64,000 bases of DNA from Lachnospiraceae bacterium (GTDB taxonomy: Bacteria; Bacillota; Clostridia; Lachnospirales; Lachnospiraceae): positions 17,935 to 81,934 of the forward strand of contig JAFRIW010000063.1 in assembly GCA_017432565.1 (NCBI GenBank), in the 5' to 3' direction. The notes under the pieces were generated by a model. It was given only the letters and a program-made list of their open reading frames with translations. It did not search any database and was not told the origin of the DNA. The stretch's first letter is position 1. Each line of letters opens with the position of its first letter. Below, one piece after another: positions 1 to 6,862 of this stretch. The position numbers and the translations under genes are program-made.

Positions 1-198
1 CCTTGCAGCATGTTCCCGGCGTGCTTCCTCTGCATAGAGTACGCGCTCGATCGCTTCCAGCGTACTTTTCCTGGGTGCCTTCGTTGTTCCGCTCAGGACC
101 TTCTGAATTGTGCTGAGCGGAATGTCAGATGCCTGTGCAATCATTTCATTTGTCAGGCCCAGTGCTGTCTTTCTGTTTCTCAGTTCCTCGATTGTCAT
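1..198 (-). CDS. XRE-type HTH protein, N-terminal part (runs off window)
   Basis: The minus strand from an ATG at 198 reads 66 codons to the window edge without a stop. The visible part is a helix-turn-helix domain: it begins MTIEELRNRK, followed by a region with EMIAQASDIPLSTIQKVLSG, in which the SxxxIxxxLSG pattern is the recognition helix of Cro/C1-type domains. In Clostridia this N-terminal form is often followed by a Uma2-type endonuclease domain, but that part would lie outside the window, so the full function is unknown. The 153 bp between this gene and the next one (199-351) show nothing recognisable. Confidence 0.7.
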   Translation of the reverse strand, partial: MTIEELRNRKTALGLTNEMIAQASDIPLSTIQKVLSGTTKAPRKSTLEAIERVLYAEEARREHAAR

Positions 199-351
199 GG
201 TATCTCATCCCCTTTCTGAGACCTGCTGCACAAATACAGACAGTATTATTCTTTCCATAATAATATCTTTTTTATGCAATTATGGCAATAGTAGAGGGAC
301 GCTTCATTCCGTTAAATTTCCATATTTCTGCTGCTTGGTATGCAGGAACAG

Positions 352-1092
352 TCATTTTAATGCTTCACTCAGAGAATGAGGAATACCGCGGGGGCCGCGA
401 ACGGCGTATATGCCATATTTTGCCTTCAGGACATCAAAGGTGAACGCATCCGGATCGTAGCGCTTCTGCAGCCTGATCTTCATCAGGGCTTTGATGGTGA
501 GATGTTCATTGGAGAATCTGTAAGGGATGTCGGTTTCTGTCACCAGACATCTGTAAAGCACGGCCGAGACCGGCGCGCCGACGTACATGTAAACCGTATC
601 GCCTTTCCGGATCCCGGTGCCCTGCTTCCAGTCGATGAGATCTGTATCGTCAAAAGCATGCACGATGTCGTAATATTTCGGATTGGCCGGAATGATCCAT
701 TCCTTCGGAGCACGGATCTTCTCTTTCTTCTGAGCGGACGCGGTCGCAAGAAAGCTCATGTCGATCAGGTCAAAAACCCGCGCTTCCGGCACAGTGCCGT
801 CCAGCAGAACAGAGATCCAGTGCATCTTGTTCATGTGATAGGCCGGCAGGATGCCGTCTTCCTGAATAATCAGGTCTCGGAAAAACAGGTCGTCCACCTT
901 CAGGTTGATTACATCCACTTCTTCTGTTCCGGTCAGACCGACCCGGTCGCCCTGTATGGTCATCACCAGGGCAAACCATTTGTTGTTATCCGCGTGCCGG
1001 AAGACCGCATTGCTGTCGTATCTGCGCCAGGGATATTCCGGCAGTACTTTATATTTCTTTTTGATATAGTCACAGACTGTCTGACGGTTCAT
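352..1092 (-). CDS. MmcQ/YjbR family protein with C-terminal EVE/PUA-like domain
   Basis: A 246-aa soluble protein. Residues 1-115 look like the MmcQ/YjbR (DUF419) double-wing DNA-binding fold: start MNRQTVCDYI, the YPWRRYDSNAVFRH segment, then KWFALVM. Residues 130-230 look like an EVE/PUA-type domain: WIIPANPKYYD, a DWKQ segment, then GDTVYMYVGAPVSAVLY. EVE-like domains bind modified bases in nucleic acids; that is family knowledge, and the ligand here is unknown. The ATG at 1092 has a GGAGG ribosome site about 6 nt upstream. It lies just outside the left att repeat of the integrated element, so it is a chromosomal neighbour of the tRNA-Trp locus. No operon partner is visible. Confidence 0.75.
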   Translation of the reverse strand: MNRQTVCDYIKKKYKVLPEYPWRRYDSNAVFRHADNNKWFALVMTIQGDRVGLTGTEEVDVINLKVDDLFFRDLIIQEDGILPAYHMNKMHWISVLLDGTVPEARVFDLIDMSFLATASAQKKEKIRAPKEWIIPANPKYYDIVHAFDDTDLIDWKQGTGIRKGDTVYMYVGAPVSAVLYRCLVTETDIPYRFSNEHLTIKALMKIRLQKRYDPDAFTFDVLKAKYGIYAVRGPRGIPHSLSEALK

Positions 1093-1146
1093 AGCATCCT
1101 CCGGGGCTGTAAAAAAGAGAGTGAGAAGACCTGCAGAATTATTGAA

Positions 1147-1177
1147 AAACCGCCATCCGATAACGAATGACGGTTAC
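1147..1177 (-). terminator. Hairpin terminator, displaced original tRNA-Trp terminator
   Basis: On the minus strand AACCGTCAT pairs with ATGGCGGTT and is followed by TTTTTC. It directly follows the left att repeat, so before integration it would have lain just downstream of the tRNA-Trp 3' end. A sequence-variant copy of the same hairpin sits at the right end of the element (6796-6830). Confidence 0.65.
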
Positions 1178-1206
1178 TCATAAACTTAAGCAGGGGAAGA
1201 GGGATT
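1168..1206. repeat. Left attachment repeat (39 bp, copy of tRNA-Trp 3' end)
   Basis: These 39 bases are identical to 6824-6862. The copy contains the last 16 nt of the tRNA-Trp gene (GGGATT side) plus 23 nt of downstream flank, and breaks off exactly where the tRNA sequence would continue, replaced here by ATAGCCC. Together with the adjacent integrase this marks one end of an integrated element. Confidence 0.9.
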
Positions 1207-1243
1207 ATAGCCCACAAACGTTGAAATATCAGCATTCATGGGC

Positions 1244-1266
1244 TTTTTACGCCACTACTTACGCCA
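1244..1266. repeat. Left-end ACGCCA arm-type repeats
   Basis: Two copies of a TTTACGCCA-like motif (TTTTTACGCCA at 1244-1254 and CTTACGCCA ending at 1266) lie between the left att repeat and the integrase stop codon. Three more copies lie inside the right end. This placement is typical of arm-type binding sites of tyrosine integrases. Confidence 0.6.
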
Positions 1267-2403
1267 TCATCTGAAATTGACAGCAAGCAGATGCTCTCGA
1301 ATCTGTTCATTATCACTATGAGCATATAGTCCTAATGTCATCTGCACATCCTTATGTCCTAATATCTTCATCAGTTCTACTACTGGTATTTTTCCTTGCT
1401 GTACACATCGACTTGTAAATGTTGCTCTGAACGCATGACAGGAAAACCGCTCAATACCTGCTTCATCGCAGATGTGCTTAATATCATCATTCACACGGTC
1501 TGGTCTAATGATTCCACCTTTAGGAAGTCTGAATATAGGCTTGCTGCTGTTCTCTTTCCTAAAGACTATTCTGTTTATTCTGCTCTGCTGATTTACAGCA
1601 TTCCACGCTTCTGGCAGCAGGGGAACTATTCTTGTACCTGCTTCTGTTTTTGCCTGTTTTGAAATCTCATATCCAATTTCTGTACGTGCTACAGTTTTGT
1701 TAATGCTGATTGTACCGTCTTTAATATCTGTTGCTGTGAGTGCAGATGCTTCACCAATACGTAAACCAGTATTCAGCAGGAACTCATATAGCCAGTAGTA
1801 CCAACTATTCTCTGCAGCTTGAAAGAAACTATCTACCTCACTGCTCGACAATGCCCGGTGAATTGTATCTCTTACCTGTACTTCTGTACGCTTTACACGC
1901 TCAACACCACTGGCAGGATTATAGGGCAAAATACGATCGTCTACAGCCGCTGTAAGCGCCTTTTTAAGAAGTGATATGCAATCATTCGCAGTTCTGGTTT
2001 TGACGTCCTTTAAAATCATATTCTGCATATCTCTTATGTTGTCCGCTTCTAACTTCACCAGTTTGATTTCTCCAAACGTACTACCTACTTCATCAATTCT
2101 CTGCTTGCACATTCGGTTTATCAGTTTCCTGTACACTCTTATGGTCTGGCTTTTAACTTTCTTCTCCCGGCGATCAAGCCACCGCAGCAGCCATTCCTGT
2201 ACGGTCAAGGATTTACTGCTCTTGTATATTCCGTTCTTTAACTGCTCTCGCTTTTCAGTTTCTTTCTGCTTGCACTCTTTCTGAGTTGCACCATACACAG
2301 AAAACCGCTTGCCTTCTACAAAAAACCGATACTCCAGTTTTCCGTTGCTTCGTCTTGTAAAACCTATTGGTAAAGGTTTCTCTTCATTCTTTCTCTTTCC
2401 CAT
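1267..2403 (-). CDS. int: Tyrosine recombinase / phage-type integrase
   Basis: A 378-aa site-specific recombinase that would integrate and excise the element at the tRNA-Trp gene. It has an N-terminal AP2-like arm-binding region (YRFFVEGKRF, residues ~20-60), a SAM-like core-binding domain (~65-165) and a catalytic domain. Catalytic residues are visible: Arg in TGLRIGEA, the HxxR pair in HAFRATF, and His...Tyr in LGHKDVQMTLGLYAH. ATG 2403 is preferred over 2415: the AAAGGA ribosome site sits 11 nt before 2403 but directly abuts 2415. The stop lies about 60 bp from the left att repeat, the usual position for such integrases. The family is the Tn916/Lactococcus-phage type. Confidence 0.95.
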   Translation of the reverse strand: MGKRKNEEKPLPIGFTRRSNGKLEYRFFVEGKRFSVYGATQKECKQKETEKREQLKNGIYKSSKSLTVQEWLLRWLDRREKKVKSQTIRVYRKLINRMCKQRIDEVGSTFGEIKLVKLEADNIRDMQNMILKDVKTRTANDCISLLKKALTAAVDDRILPYNPASGVERVKRTEVQVRDTIHRALSSSEVDSFFQAAENSWYYWLYEFLLNTGLRIGEASALTATDIKDGTISINKTVARTEIGYEISKQAKTEAGTRIVPLLPEAWNAVNQQSRINRIVFRKENSSKPIFRLPKGGIIRPDRVNDDIKHICDEAGIERFSCHAFRATFTSRCVQQGKIPVVELMKILGHKDVQMTLGLYAHSDNEQIREHLLAVNFR

Positions 2404-2488
2404 GTTCGCACCCATCCTTTCTAATCTGGTATTCCGTACCTTGAAAATTCAAAAAATATAAAATTTGTTGGGGCAGGTATAATAAGGT

Positions 2489-2737
2489 TCATTCACAAGA
2501 GCCGCCCTTCCCGGTAGGGGGTAGGGGTAGGGGCTTGTATCTCTGTCGGTATGATCTCGCCAAATCAAAGAACCGTTTCCAGAAAACAAGTACCTTTGGA
2601 TCGTTTGCCGTAGCTGCACTCTCTAACATTTCCTCTTCCATACGGCAGAAAGCAATGTAACTAAGCTGTACGCAGAACCAGAAATCCTTGCAGAACTCTA
2701 TGTATTCCTTTGTGTACTCTGTGTTCTTATCTTCCAT
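2489..2737 (-). CDS. Small hypothetical protein of the element
   Basis: An 82-aa acidic protein beginning MEDKNTEYTKEYIEFCKDFW, rich in aromatic and charged residues, with no signal peptide or membrane helix. The start is ATG 2737, 11 nt after an AAAGGAG ribosome site; the longer reading frame upstream has no ribosome site and overlaps the divergent gene. It sits upstream of and in the same direction as the integrase (gap 85 bp), the position often occupied by excisionase or control proteins, but no helix-turn-helix is visible. I do not recognise the family. Confidence 0.6.
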   Translation of the reverse strand: MEDKNTEYTKEYIEFCKDFWFCVQLSYIAFCRMEEEMLESAATANDPKVLVFWKRFFDLARSYRQRYKPLPLPPTGKGGSCE

Positions 2738-2807
2738 TCCTTTGATCTCCTTTCTTTTCATCCGTTTGCATGTCGTTGCATCTATATAGTATCTGTTGCA
2801 GTGAAAT

Positions 2808-2836
2808 TTTACAATCCATCTTTTACAATCTATACT
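2808..2836 (+). promoter_or_regulatory. Promoter with TTTTACAATC direct repeat, leaderless start
   Basis: TTTACA (2808-2813), a 17-bp spacer and TATACT (2831-2836) form a good sigma-A promoter. The predicted transcription start falls at about 2843-2844, on the ATG itself, suggesting a leaderless message. TTTTACAATC occurs twice with a 14-bp period (2807-2816 and 2821-2830), overlapping both promoter boxes, and could be an operator, perhaps for the ribbon-helix-helix protein that follows. Confidence 0.55.
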
Positions 2837-2843
2837 TGTGAGC

Positions 2844-3038
2844 ATGAAAGAAGAAACTACAGAAAAGAAACTGAAAACAAGAACTGCTGATGATTCGACC
2901 AGAGTAGTAATTACAATCAAGAAAGCGGATCAAGAAGTACTGCAAGCACTTGCGAAAGAAGATGATAGGTCACTGGCTTACATCTGTAGACGGATTCTGC
3001 ATGAGTATGTCGAAAAGATAACTGCAGAGAAAAAATAA
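2844..3038 (+). CDS. Ribbon-helix-helix (Arc/CopG-type) DNA-binding protein
   Basis: A 64-aa protein beginning MKEETTEKKL. The central segment STRVVITIKKADQEVLQALA followed by RSLAYICRRILHEYV fits a ribbon-helix-helix fold: one beta strand and two helices, with the second helix starting after the S-L-A turn. Such proteins are dimeric repressors or copy-number/plasmid control factors. No ribosome site precedes either the GTG at 2838 or the ATG at 2844; a promoter whose start point falls on the ATG suggests leaderless translation from 2844. It diverges from the 2489-2737 gene. A target could be its own promoter repeat or the gene-free region downstream. Confidence 0.65.
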   Translation: MKEETTEKKLKTRTADDSTRVVITIKKADQEVLQALAKEDDRSLAYICRRILHEYVEKITAEKK

Positions 3039-3814
3039 TTTGCAGCAACAACATGCAACAATTCGTTAAATGACCGTTTAACGAACCGCTCTTTCAAGGG
3101 TAGAATTGCCAGAAACGTTGATTTTACAGGCTTTTTTCGATTGTCAGCGAACCATGCACAAGGTTTATGCATTTATTCAATCCGGGTTTATGCATAAATC
3201 CTGTATATTGTGTGCATAAAATTCGATTTCCTGCATATTCATTCACTCATCAATCTGTTCATGCTCTGGCTGTTTTACCACCTGCTGCCCGGATCAATCC
3301 CGGCACATCCTTAATCAGAACATGCTCTCCCTACCGCCATACAAGCCCCGACAAGCCGCTTTACACTCTATCCCGGTACTTTCTACCACTCTGCCCTGTT
3401 AGGGGCTTGCGTACCGCCTCCGCACGCTTACGGCACTATCTCCGCACCACCTGCTGCCAGTATGAGAGCATCAAGCTGATCTGTACTCATACAATGCCCT
3501 TTCTACCACGCTACACGGAGCATACAGACCGTATTTGCATCTGCCCGGACATTGTTGCATCCTTTCCAGATTAGCGCCCGTATGCCCCGTTTTCCGATTA
3601 GTTACCAGTACTGTTAGACATTGCGCTCTCACTGCGCTTAGTGTGGCTACTGATCTTTGCGCTATCTTTGTGTTCAAAGTCCAGATGGTAAGACTTTGCT
3701 GCCGCTTTGCTTAGAAAGATAGACTCTGCTTTTGCTCAGCTTGCACAGCTATTCACTCCACGATGCTTATATCCTTGCTTGCTTCGTGATCTACCATGCT
3801 CCCGGACACTGCTG
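3039..3814. other. 776-bp gene-free stretch in the element, possible origin or structured RNA region
   Basis: No convincing coding frame occurs on either strand; open frames here are short, lack ribosome sites and have low-complexity composition. Visible structure: a 9-bp perfect inverted repeat TTCGTTAAA-6-TTTAACGAA at 3062-3085, and a cluster of GGTTTATGCAT copies (3162-3172, 3185-3195) with the palindrome TTTATGCATAAA at 3187-3198 and a further TGTGCATAAAA at 3211-3221. The remainder is unusually GC-rich for the element and may be a decayed gene or a functional RNA. AT-rich palindrome clusters next to replication genes are typical of origins, but nothing proves this. Confidence 0.4.
3062..3085. 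repeat. 9-bp inverted repeat downstream of the RHH gene
   Basis: TTCGTTAAA and TTTAACGAA are perfect inverted repeats around a 6-nt loop, 24 bp after the stop of the ribbon-helix-helix gene. There is no T-run, so it looks more like a protein-binding palindrome than an intrinsic terminator. Confidence 0.5.
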
Positions 3815-4192
3815 TCACTCTGCCGCTTGTGTCGGATCGTTGGACGTTGTGCTCCCGTTGCGTATCTCGCTGATCTTTTTTCTCTCCTCAGAAGTACGCA
3901 GGTAGTGTTCCCTACCCCTTGTATTCATTACTGACTTAGTTTCACTCACTATGTCTTTAATATGATCAAGACATGCTGCTATTTGATCGCACATTTCGAC
4001 AAGCATTTCCAGTTCCCCTAATGTAAAATCATAAGTCCCGGTTTTATCAGCAAATACCACAGCCCATTTCAAGTACTGCTCTGCCATGTCCACGTGCTCC
4101 AATGTCCTATCTGCTATTTTCCGGGTTTCAAGTTCAAGCACCGCTGCCTTTAGATATGCACCATCATTCCAAAGTTTATTATTATCAATCAT
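3815..4192 (-). CDS. Hypothetical protein of the element
   Basis: A 125-aa mostly helical, acidic protein: MIDNNKLWNDGAYLKAAVLE, then LEHVDMAEQYLKWAVVFADK and a LGELEMLVEMCDQIAACLDH segment. It has no membrane helix and no motif I recognise. ATG 4192 is chosen because AAGGAG lies 8 nt upstream; the ATG at 4198 is only about 2 nt from that site. It follows the RepA-like ATPase in the same direction across a 200-bp gap holding iteron-like repeats. Its helical character would suit a small accessory or adaptor protein, but this is speculative. Confidence 0.55.
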   Translation of the reverse strand: MIDNNKLWNDGAYLKAAVLELETRKIADRTLEHVDMAEQYLKWAVVFADKTGTYDFTLGELEMLVEMCDQIAACLDHIKDIVSETKSVMNTRGREHYLRTSEERKKISEIRNGSTTSNDPTQAAE

Positions 4193-4224
4193 ATTCATAT
4201 CTCCTTACTATCCGTAAACTAAAT

Positions 4225-4334
4225 GGTCAAGCAAGCAGGAAACCCTTTAAAATCAATGCTTTGCTTTACTTGCTATGGTGGTCAAGCAAGCAGGTTTACT
4301 CCCCTTTACTCGACCACCCCTATCAAGCAAGCAG
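4225..4334. repeat. Three iteron-like TCAAGCAAGCAG repeats
   Basis: GGTCAAGCAAGCAGG occurs at 4225-4239 and 4280-4294, and TCAAGCAAGCAG at 4323-4334, all in the same orientation, in the noncoding gap just downstream of the RepA-like gene. Same-direction repeats beside a replication ATPase are a hallmark of origins, although the spacings (55 and 41 bp) are not constant. Confidence 0.55.
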
Positions 4335-4393
4335 AACCCCTATAAATAAAGGCTTTTTCATTTACTTAACCATTTGTAAAAAATTGGTAAGAG

Positions 4394-5620
4394 TTACTTG
4401 TTTGCCAGACTAGCAAAATACTGTTTGCTTCTGCCGTATCCCCTGCTTATAAGAATCATTTCTCCGTCTTGTTTCAGTTCTGTTTTTGCACGCCGCAGCG
4501 CTGAATCGGTTATTCCCTGCGCTTTTGCCATGCCGTCCAGTTCTGAAACAGATTTCTCTCCGTCTTTAAGGAACTCACGTATAAATACCTTCGCTTCGTC
4601 CCTTGCAGGGGCTTGCCGAATACTGTAATCACGATCCTGCACAAAGTCTTGATCCTTCTGGTGTGTGTATCCCCGGAAGACGATTTCATCGTCTTGATTC
4701 TCAAACAGAACCGTTTCACCCTGCCGCCGATAGTTTGACTTTTCCTGTGTTAGGTATCGGATGCCCGGCTCGTTTGTTTCACCCACCATTAGAACTGATC
4801 GTGCTATATCCCAGATATCAGAACTATCTGCAATGCGTTTTCGTCCCCAGACACCAGATTGTTTATTAGCATGGACAACAATGATAAACGTAGTCCCCAC
4901 GCTTTCACCTATGCCGATCAATGGCTGCAAGCATTGTCTGATTGCGTTTCGTTCTGCCATACGAAAAACAGGTGGGATAAACGATTGTATCGGATCGAAA
5001 ATACATAGTCCCGGATGAGTATAAGCAAGCAGGTCATGCAGGTATTCACTGTTAAACTTGATATCAGTGAATTTTTCGTCACTTGTTCGGATTGTCTGAA
5101 TGTTTTCAAGTGCTGCTCCGTTCTTCCGTAATTTCTCTTTCAGAACATACTCAAAAGTATCTTCACCAGAAAACACCAGTACCTTTTGCGGTTCTGCTTT
5201 ATACCATCCACCCGGTAATATCTCTGGCTGAATCATGAATGGGGCTTTCCCGGAACTGACGGCAGCAGCGACAGCGCACCAGACAGAAGTTTTTCCTATG
5301 CCACCTTCACCTGCCAAGATTGTAATTGCTCCCTTAGGTACATAGTCTGGGATCAAGAACTCTTGCTCTTTCTCCTCAATGTCAGCAACAGAAACAAGCT
5401 GCTTCTCTAATTCCATTCCACGCATTAAATACTTGCCGTATTCATGTGTGAAGTTTTCAAAAATGCCGCATTTATTAAGCTGTGCTTCTATGCGTTTCTT
5501 GTTCTCTGGCTGATCATATAAGGTTTCAACACTGTTAAGCAGGATATGATCATACTTACCTTCACCACGGCTTAACCGCTCTATCCGTTCAAGTACCTGT
5601 GAAAGACTAAGCATATTCAT
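4394..5620 (-). CDS. RepA-like AAA ATPase (AAA_25, replication helicase-type)
   Basis: A 408-aa RecA-fold ATPase. Walker A is GEGGIGKT (about residue 104-111), Walker B is LCIFDP (about 200), and the sensor segment FIIVVHANK follows. This is the hexameric RepA/KaiC-like architecture found in plasmid, phage-satellite and integrative-element replication modules. The C-terminal ~70 residues (EAKVFIREFL to ALRRAKTEL) look like a winged helix. The start has AAAGGAG 10 nt upstream, and that ribosome site overlaps the stop of the excisionase-like gene, suggesting translational coupling. It probably loads or drives replication of the excised element; a role in origin recognition would use the nearby iteron-like repeats. 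Confidence 0.82.
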   Translation of the reverse strand: MNMLSLSQVLERIERLSRGEGKYDHILLNSVETLYDQPENKKRIEAQLNKCGIFENFTHEYGKYLMRGMELEKQLVSVADIEEKEQEFLIPDYVPKGAITILAGEGGIGKTSVWCAVAAAVSSGKAPFMIQPEILPGGWYKAEPQKVLVFSGEDTFEYVLKEKLRKNGAALENIQTIRTSDEKFTDIKFNSEYLHDLLAYTHPGLCIFDPIQSFIPPVFRMAERNAIRQCLQPLIGIGESVGTTFIIVVHANKQSGVWGRKRIADSSDIWDIARSVLMVGETNEPGIRYLTQEKSNYRRQGETVLFENQDDEIVFRGYTHQKDQDFVQDRDYSIRQAPARDEAKVFIREFLKDGEKSVSELDGMAKAQGITDSALRRAKTELKQDGEMILISRGYGRSKQYFASLANK

Positions 5621-5627
5621 AAAGGCT

Positions 5628-5846
5628 TTACTCCTTTTCTGATACCACCTGCCCCGGCGAAATCAACGAATCAATGTACATATCCACCTTTTCCCGGTCA
5701 TACAGCACCCTGCTGCCAATGCGAACAACTGCCCCGGCATCCATTGCGACTTTAAGCGCAGACACCCTGCCCAAATTCAGATACCGCTGCAGTTCAGCAT
5801 TTCCGAGTAAACGTCCCGTAGTATCACTGTTTTTTCTAAGATTCAT
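5628..5846 (-). CDS. Excisionase-like / HTH_17 DNA-binding protein
   Basis: A 72-aa protein beginning MNLRKNSDTTGRLLGNAELQ. The segment LNLGRVSALKVAMDAGAVVRIGSRVLYDREKVDMYI is the winged-helix pattern of excisionase/HTH_17 domains: a short recognition helix followed by a basic hairpin. ATG 5846 has a GAGGAG site about 10 nt upstream; an upstream in-frame extension has none. It is the first gene of the leftward operon from the operator region and ends 7 bp before the RepA-like ATPase. It could be the Xis directing excision, or an activator of the replication genes. Confidence 0.7.
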   Translation of the reverse strand: MNLRKNSDTTGRLLGNAELQRYLNLGRVSALKVAMDAGAVVRIGSRVLYDREKVDMYIDSLISPGQVVSEKE

Positions 5847-5916
5847 TCCGCTTTGCTCCTCTCTATGTGTTGTCTGTAAGTTGCCATGAGTACTCATCAC
5901 TGGTATTATTGCATTA

Positions 5917-5971
5917 TCGTAGTTTTTACACATCAATCGTAATTATTATCTTTTAGTCGTAATTTTTACGA
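5917..5971. promoter_or_regulatory. Three operator half-palindromes at exact 20-bp spacing
   Basis: Three related sites start at 5917, 5937 and 5957: TCGTAGTTTTTACAC, TCGTAATTATTATCT and TCGTAATTTTTACGA. The last is a perfect 6-3-6 palindrome (TCGTAA-TTT-TTACGA). They lie between the divergent excisionase-like gene and XRE repressor. The arrangement matches a three-site operator of a lambda-like switch, and the obvious ligand is the XRE protein encoded from 5992. Confidence 0.75.
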
Positions 5972-5991
5972 TTACCAGAATAGGGGGCATC

Positions 5992-6624
5992 ATGAGCGAA
6001 CTAAAGCAATTTGACGGTAACACTCTTGCTGATCGACTAATGGAAGTGTCTGGTTTGAATCAAGAGCAATTAGGGGCAAGTTTAGAAGAATATGGAATAA
6101 ACAAAGATAAAATATCTTTATGGCGTAGGGGAAGAAGTCTACCAAAAGCAGACAAGCTATTTACTATCGCCAGAAAGTTTAACTGCAGCATAGATTATCT
6201 CATTGGCATTTCAGACAAAAACCCGAATAGTACAGCTACGCAGTATACCGCCCGGGACGTTTGCCGCATGCTTACCGAAATAGATGAACAATATCACTTT
6301 ATATTCGATTCAGAAGAAGAACCGTTGAATGATGAAGATATAGAATTGCTTGTCCCCTCGCCAGAGCAAGAACAAATAGATTTTCTAAAAAAATTGACAC
6401 GAAAGAGAATTATTTTTTCCTTTATTACTCATGCGCAAAGAATATATGGTGACGAAATAGACACCTTTAATACTGCTTGCCTACACATAAATAATTATCT
6501 CTTAAAATATAAACCACTTAAAGAAAGCCTAATATTTTTTCCATCTGAAAAGGATAGACTTTATACAAGATCGAAAATTGAAGAATTGCTACGGCGTGTT
6601 CCAGATGAACTACCACCCGGCTAA
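5992..6624 (+). CDS. XRE-family repressor of the element
   Basis: A 210-aa protein with an N-terminal Cro/C1-type helix-turn-helix (residues 8-75): LADRLMEVSG, NQEQLGASLEEYGINKDKISLWRRG, KLFTIARKFNCSIDYLIG. The C-terminal ~130 residues are acidic and helical and do not resemble a LexA/CI peptidase, so induction would not be by RecA-stimulated self-cleavage. It is transcribed divergently from the xis-like/RepA operon with three operator copies between them. It is the likely switch keeping the element quiescent and autoregulating itself. A GGGGG ribosome site precedes the ATG. Confidence 0.85.
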   Translation: MSELKQFDGNTLADRLMEVSGLNQEQLGASLEEYGINKDKISLWRRGRSLPKADKLFTIARKFNCSIDYLIGISDKNPNSTATQYTARDVCRMLTEIDEQYHFIFDSEEEPLNDEDIELLVPSPEQEQIDFLKKLTRKRIIFSFITHAQRIYGDEIDTFNTACLHINNYLLKYKPLKESLIFFPSEKDRLYTRSKIEELLRRVPDELPPG

Positions 6625-6680
6625 ACTGGTAGCAGGATTATGATTGATTATCCCTTGAATTTACAGCCTTTTTCCCTTGT

Positions 6681-6714
6681 TTTTTACGCCATTTTTTACG
6701 CCACTTTTTACGCC
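6681..6714. repeat. Right-end ACGCCA arm-type repeats (three copies)
   Basis: TTTTTACGCCA occurs three times in tandem with an 11-12-bp period (starting 6681, 6693 and 6704), 110 bp inside the right att repeat. The same motif occurs next to the left att repeat, which supports arm-type integrase binding sites. Confidence 0.68.
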
Positions 6715-6795
6715 ATTTTATGTCAAAATGATAGTTTTTGGATGGATTGCAACAGAACGTGACAGTACAGAAAAGTGTTAGAAAAGCCTATAAAA

Positions 6796-6830
6796 TCAAC
6801 AAAAACCGCCACCCTATAGCAGGTGACGGT
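6796..6830 (-). terminator. Element-borne terminator for tRNA-Trp
   Basis: On the minus strand AACCGTCACC pairs with GGGTGGCGGTT, followed by TTTTGTTG, 18 nt beyond the tRNA 3' end. The outer stem equals that of the chromosomal hairpin at 1147-1177, while the inner stem and loop differ in a base-paired manner. Confidence 0.75.
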
Positions 6831-6862
6831 TACTCATAAACTTAAGCAGGGGAAGAGGGATT
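6824..6862. repeat. Right attachment repeat (39 bp)
   Basis: Identical to 1168-1206. It covers the last 16 nt of the intact tRNA-Trp gene and 23 nt downstream. It marks the junction where integration restored the tRNA gene. Confidence 0.9.

Larger units (their letters stand above)
1207..6823. mobile_element. 5.6-kb tRNA-Trp-integrated element (satellite-like or small mobilisable island)
   Basis: The element is bounded by 39-bp perfect direct repeats (1168-1206 and 6824-6862), the right copy lying inside an intact tRNA-Trp gene. It carries a tyrosine integrase at one end, an excisionase-like protein, a RepA-like ATPase, a divergent XRE repressor and small accessory genes. There are no structural phage genes, relaxase or obvious cargo. 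Base composition is clearly AT-richer than the flanking chromosome. TTTTTACGCCA repeats next to both ends (1244-1266 and 6681-6714) look like integrase arm sites. The gene set fits a phage satellite or a defective integrative element; which of these it is cannot be decided from sequence alone. Confidence 0.88.

Noticed and set aside
1191..1206. Short tRNA-Trp-like sequence
   Set aside because: Only the last 16 nt are present; it is the left att repeat, not a second tRNA.
3167..3574. 135-aa open frame in the element's gene-free stretch
   Set aside because: No ribosome site, unusual composition (Tyr/Cys/His/Pro) and no recognisable motif; it appears to be a chance frame.
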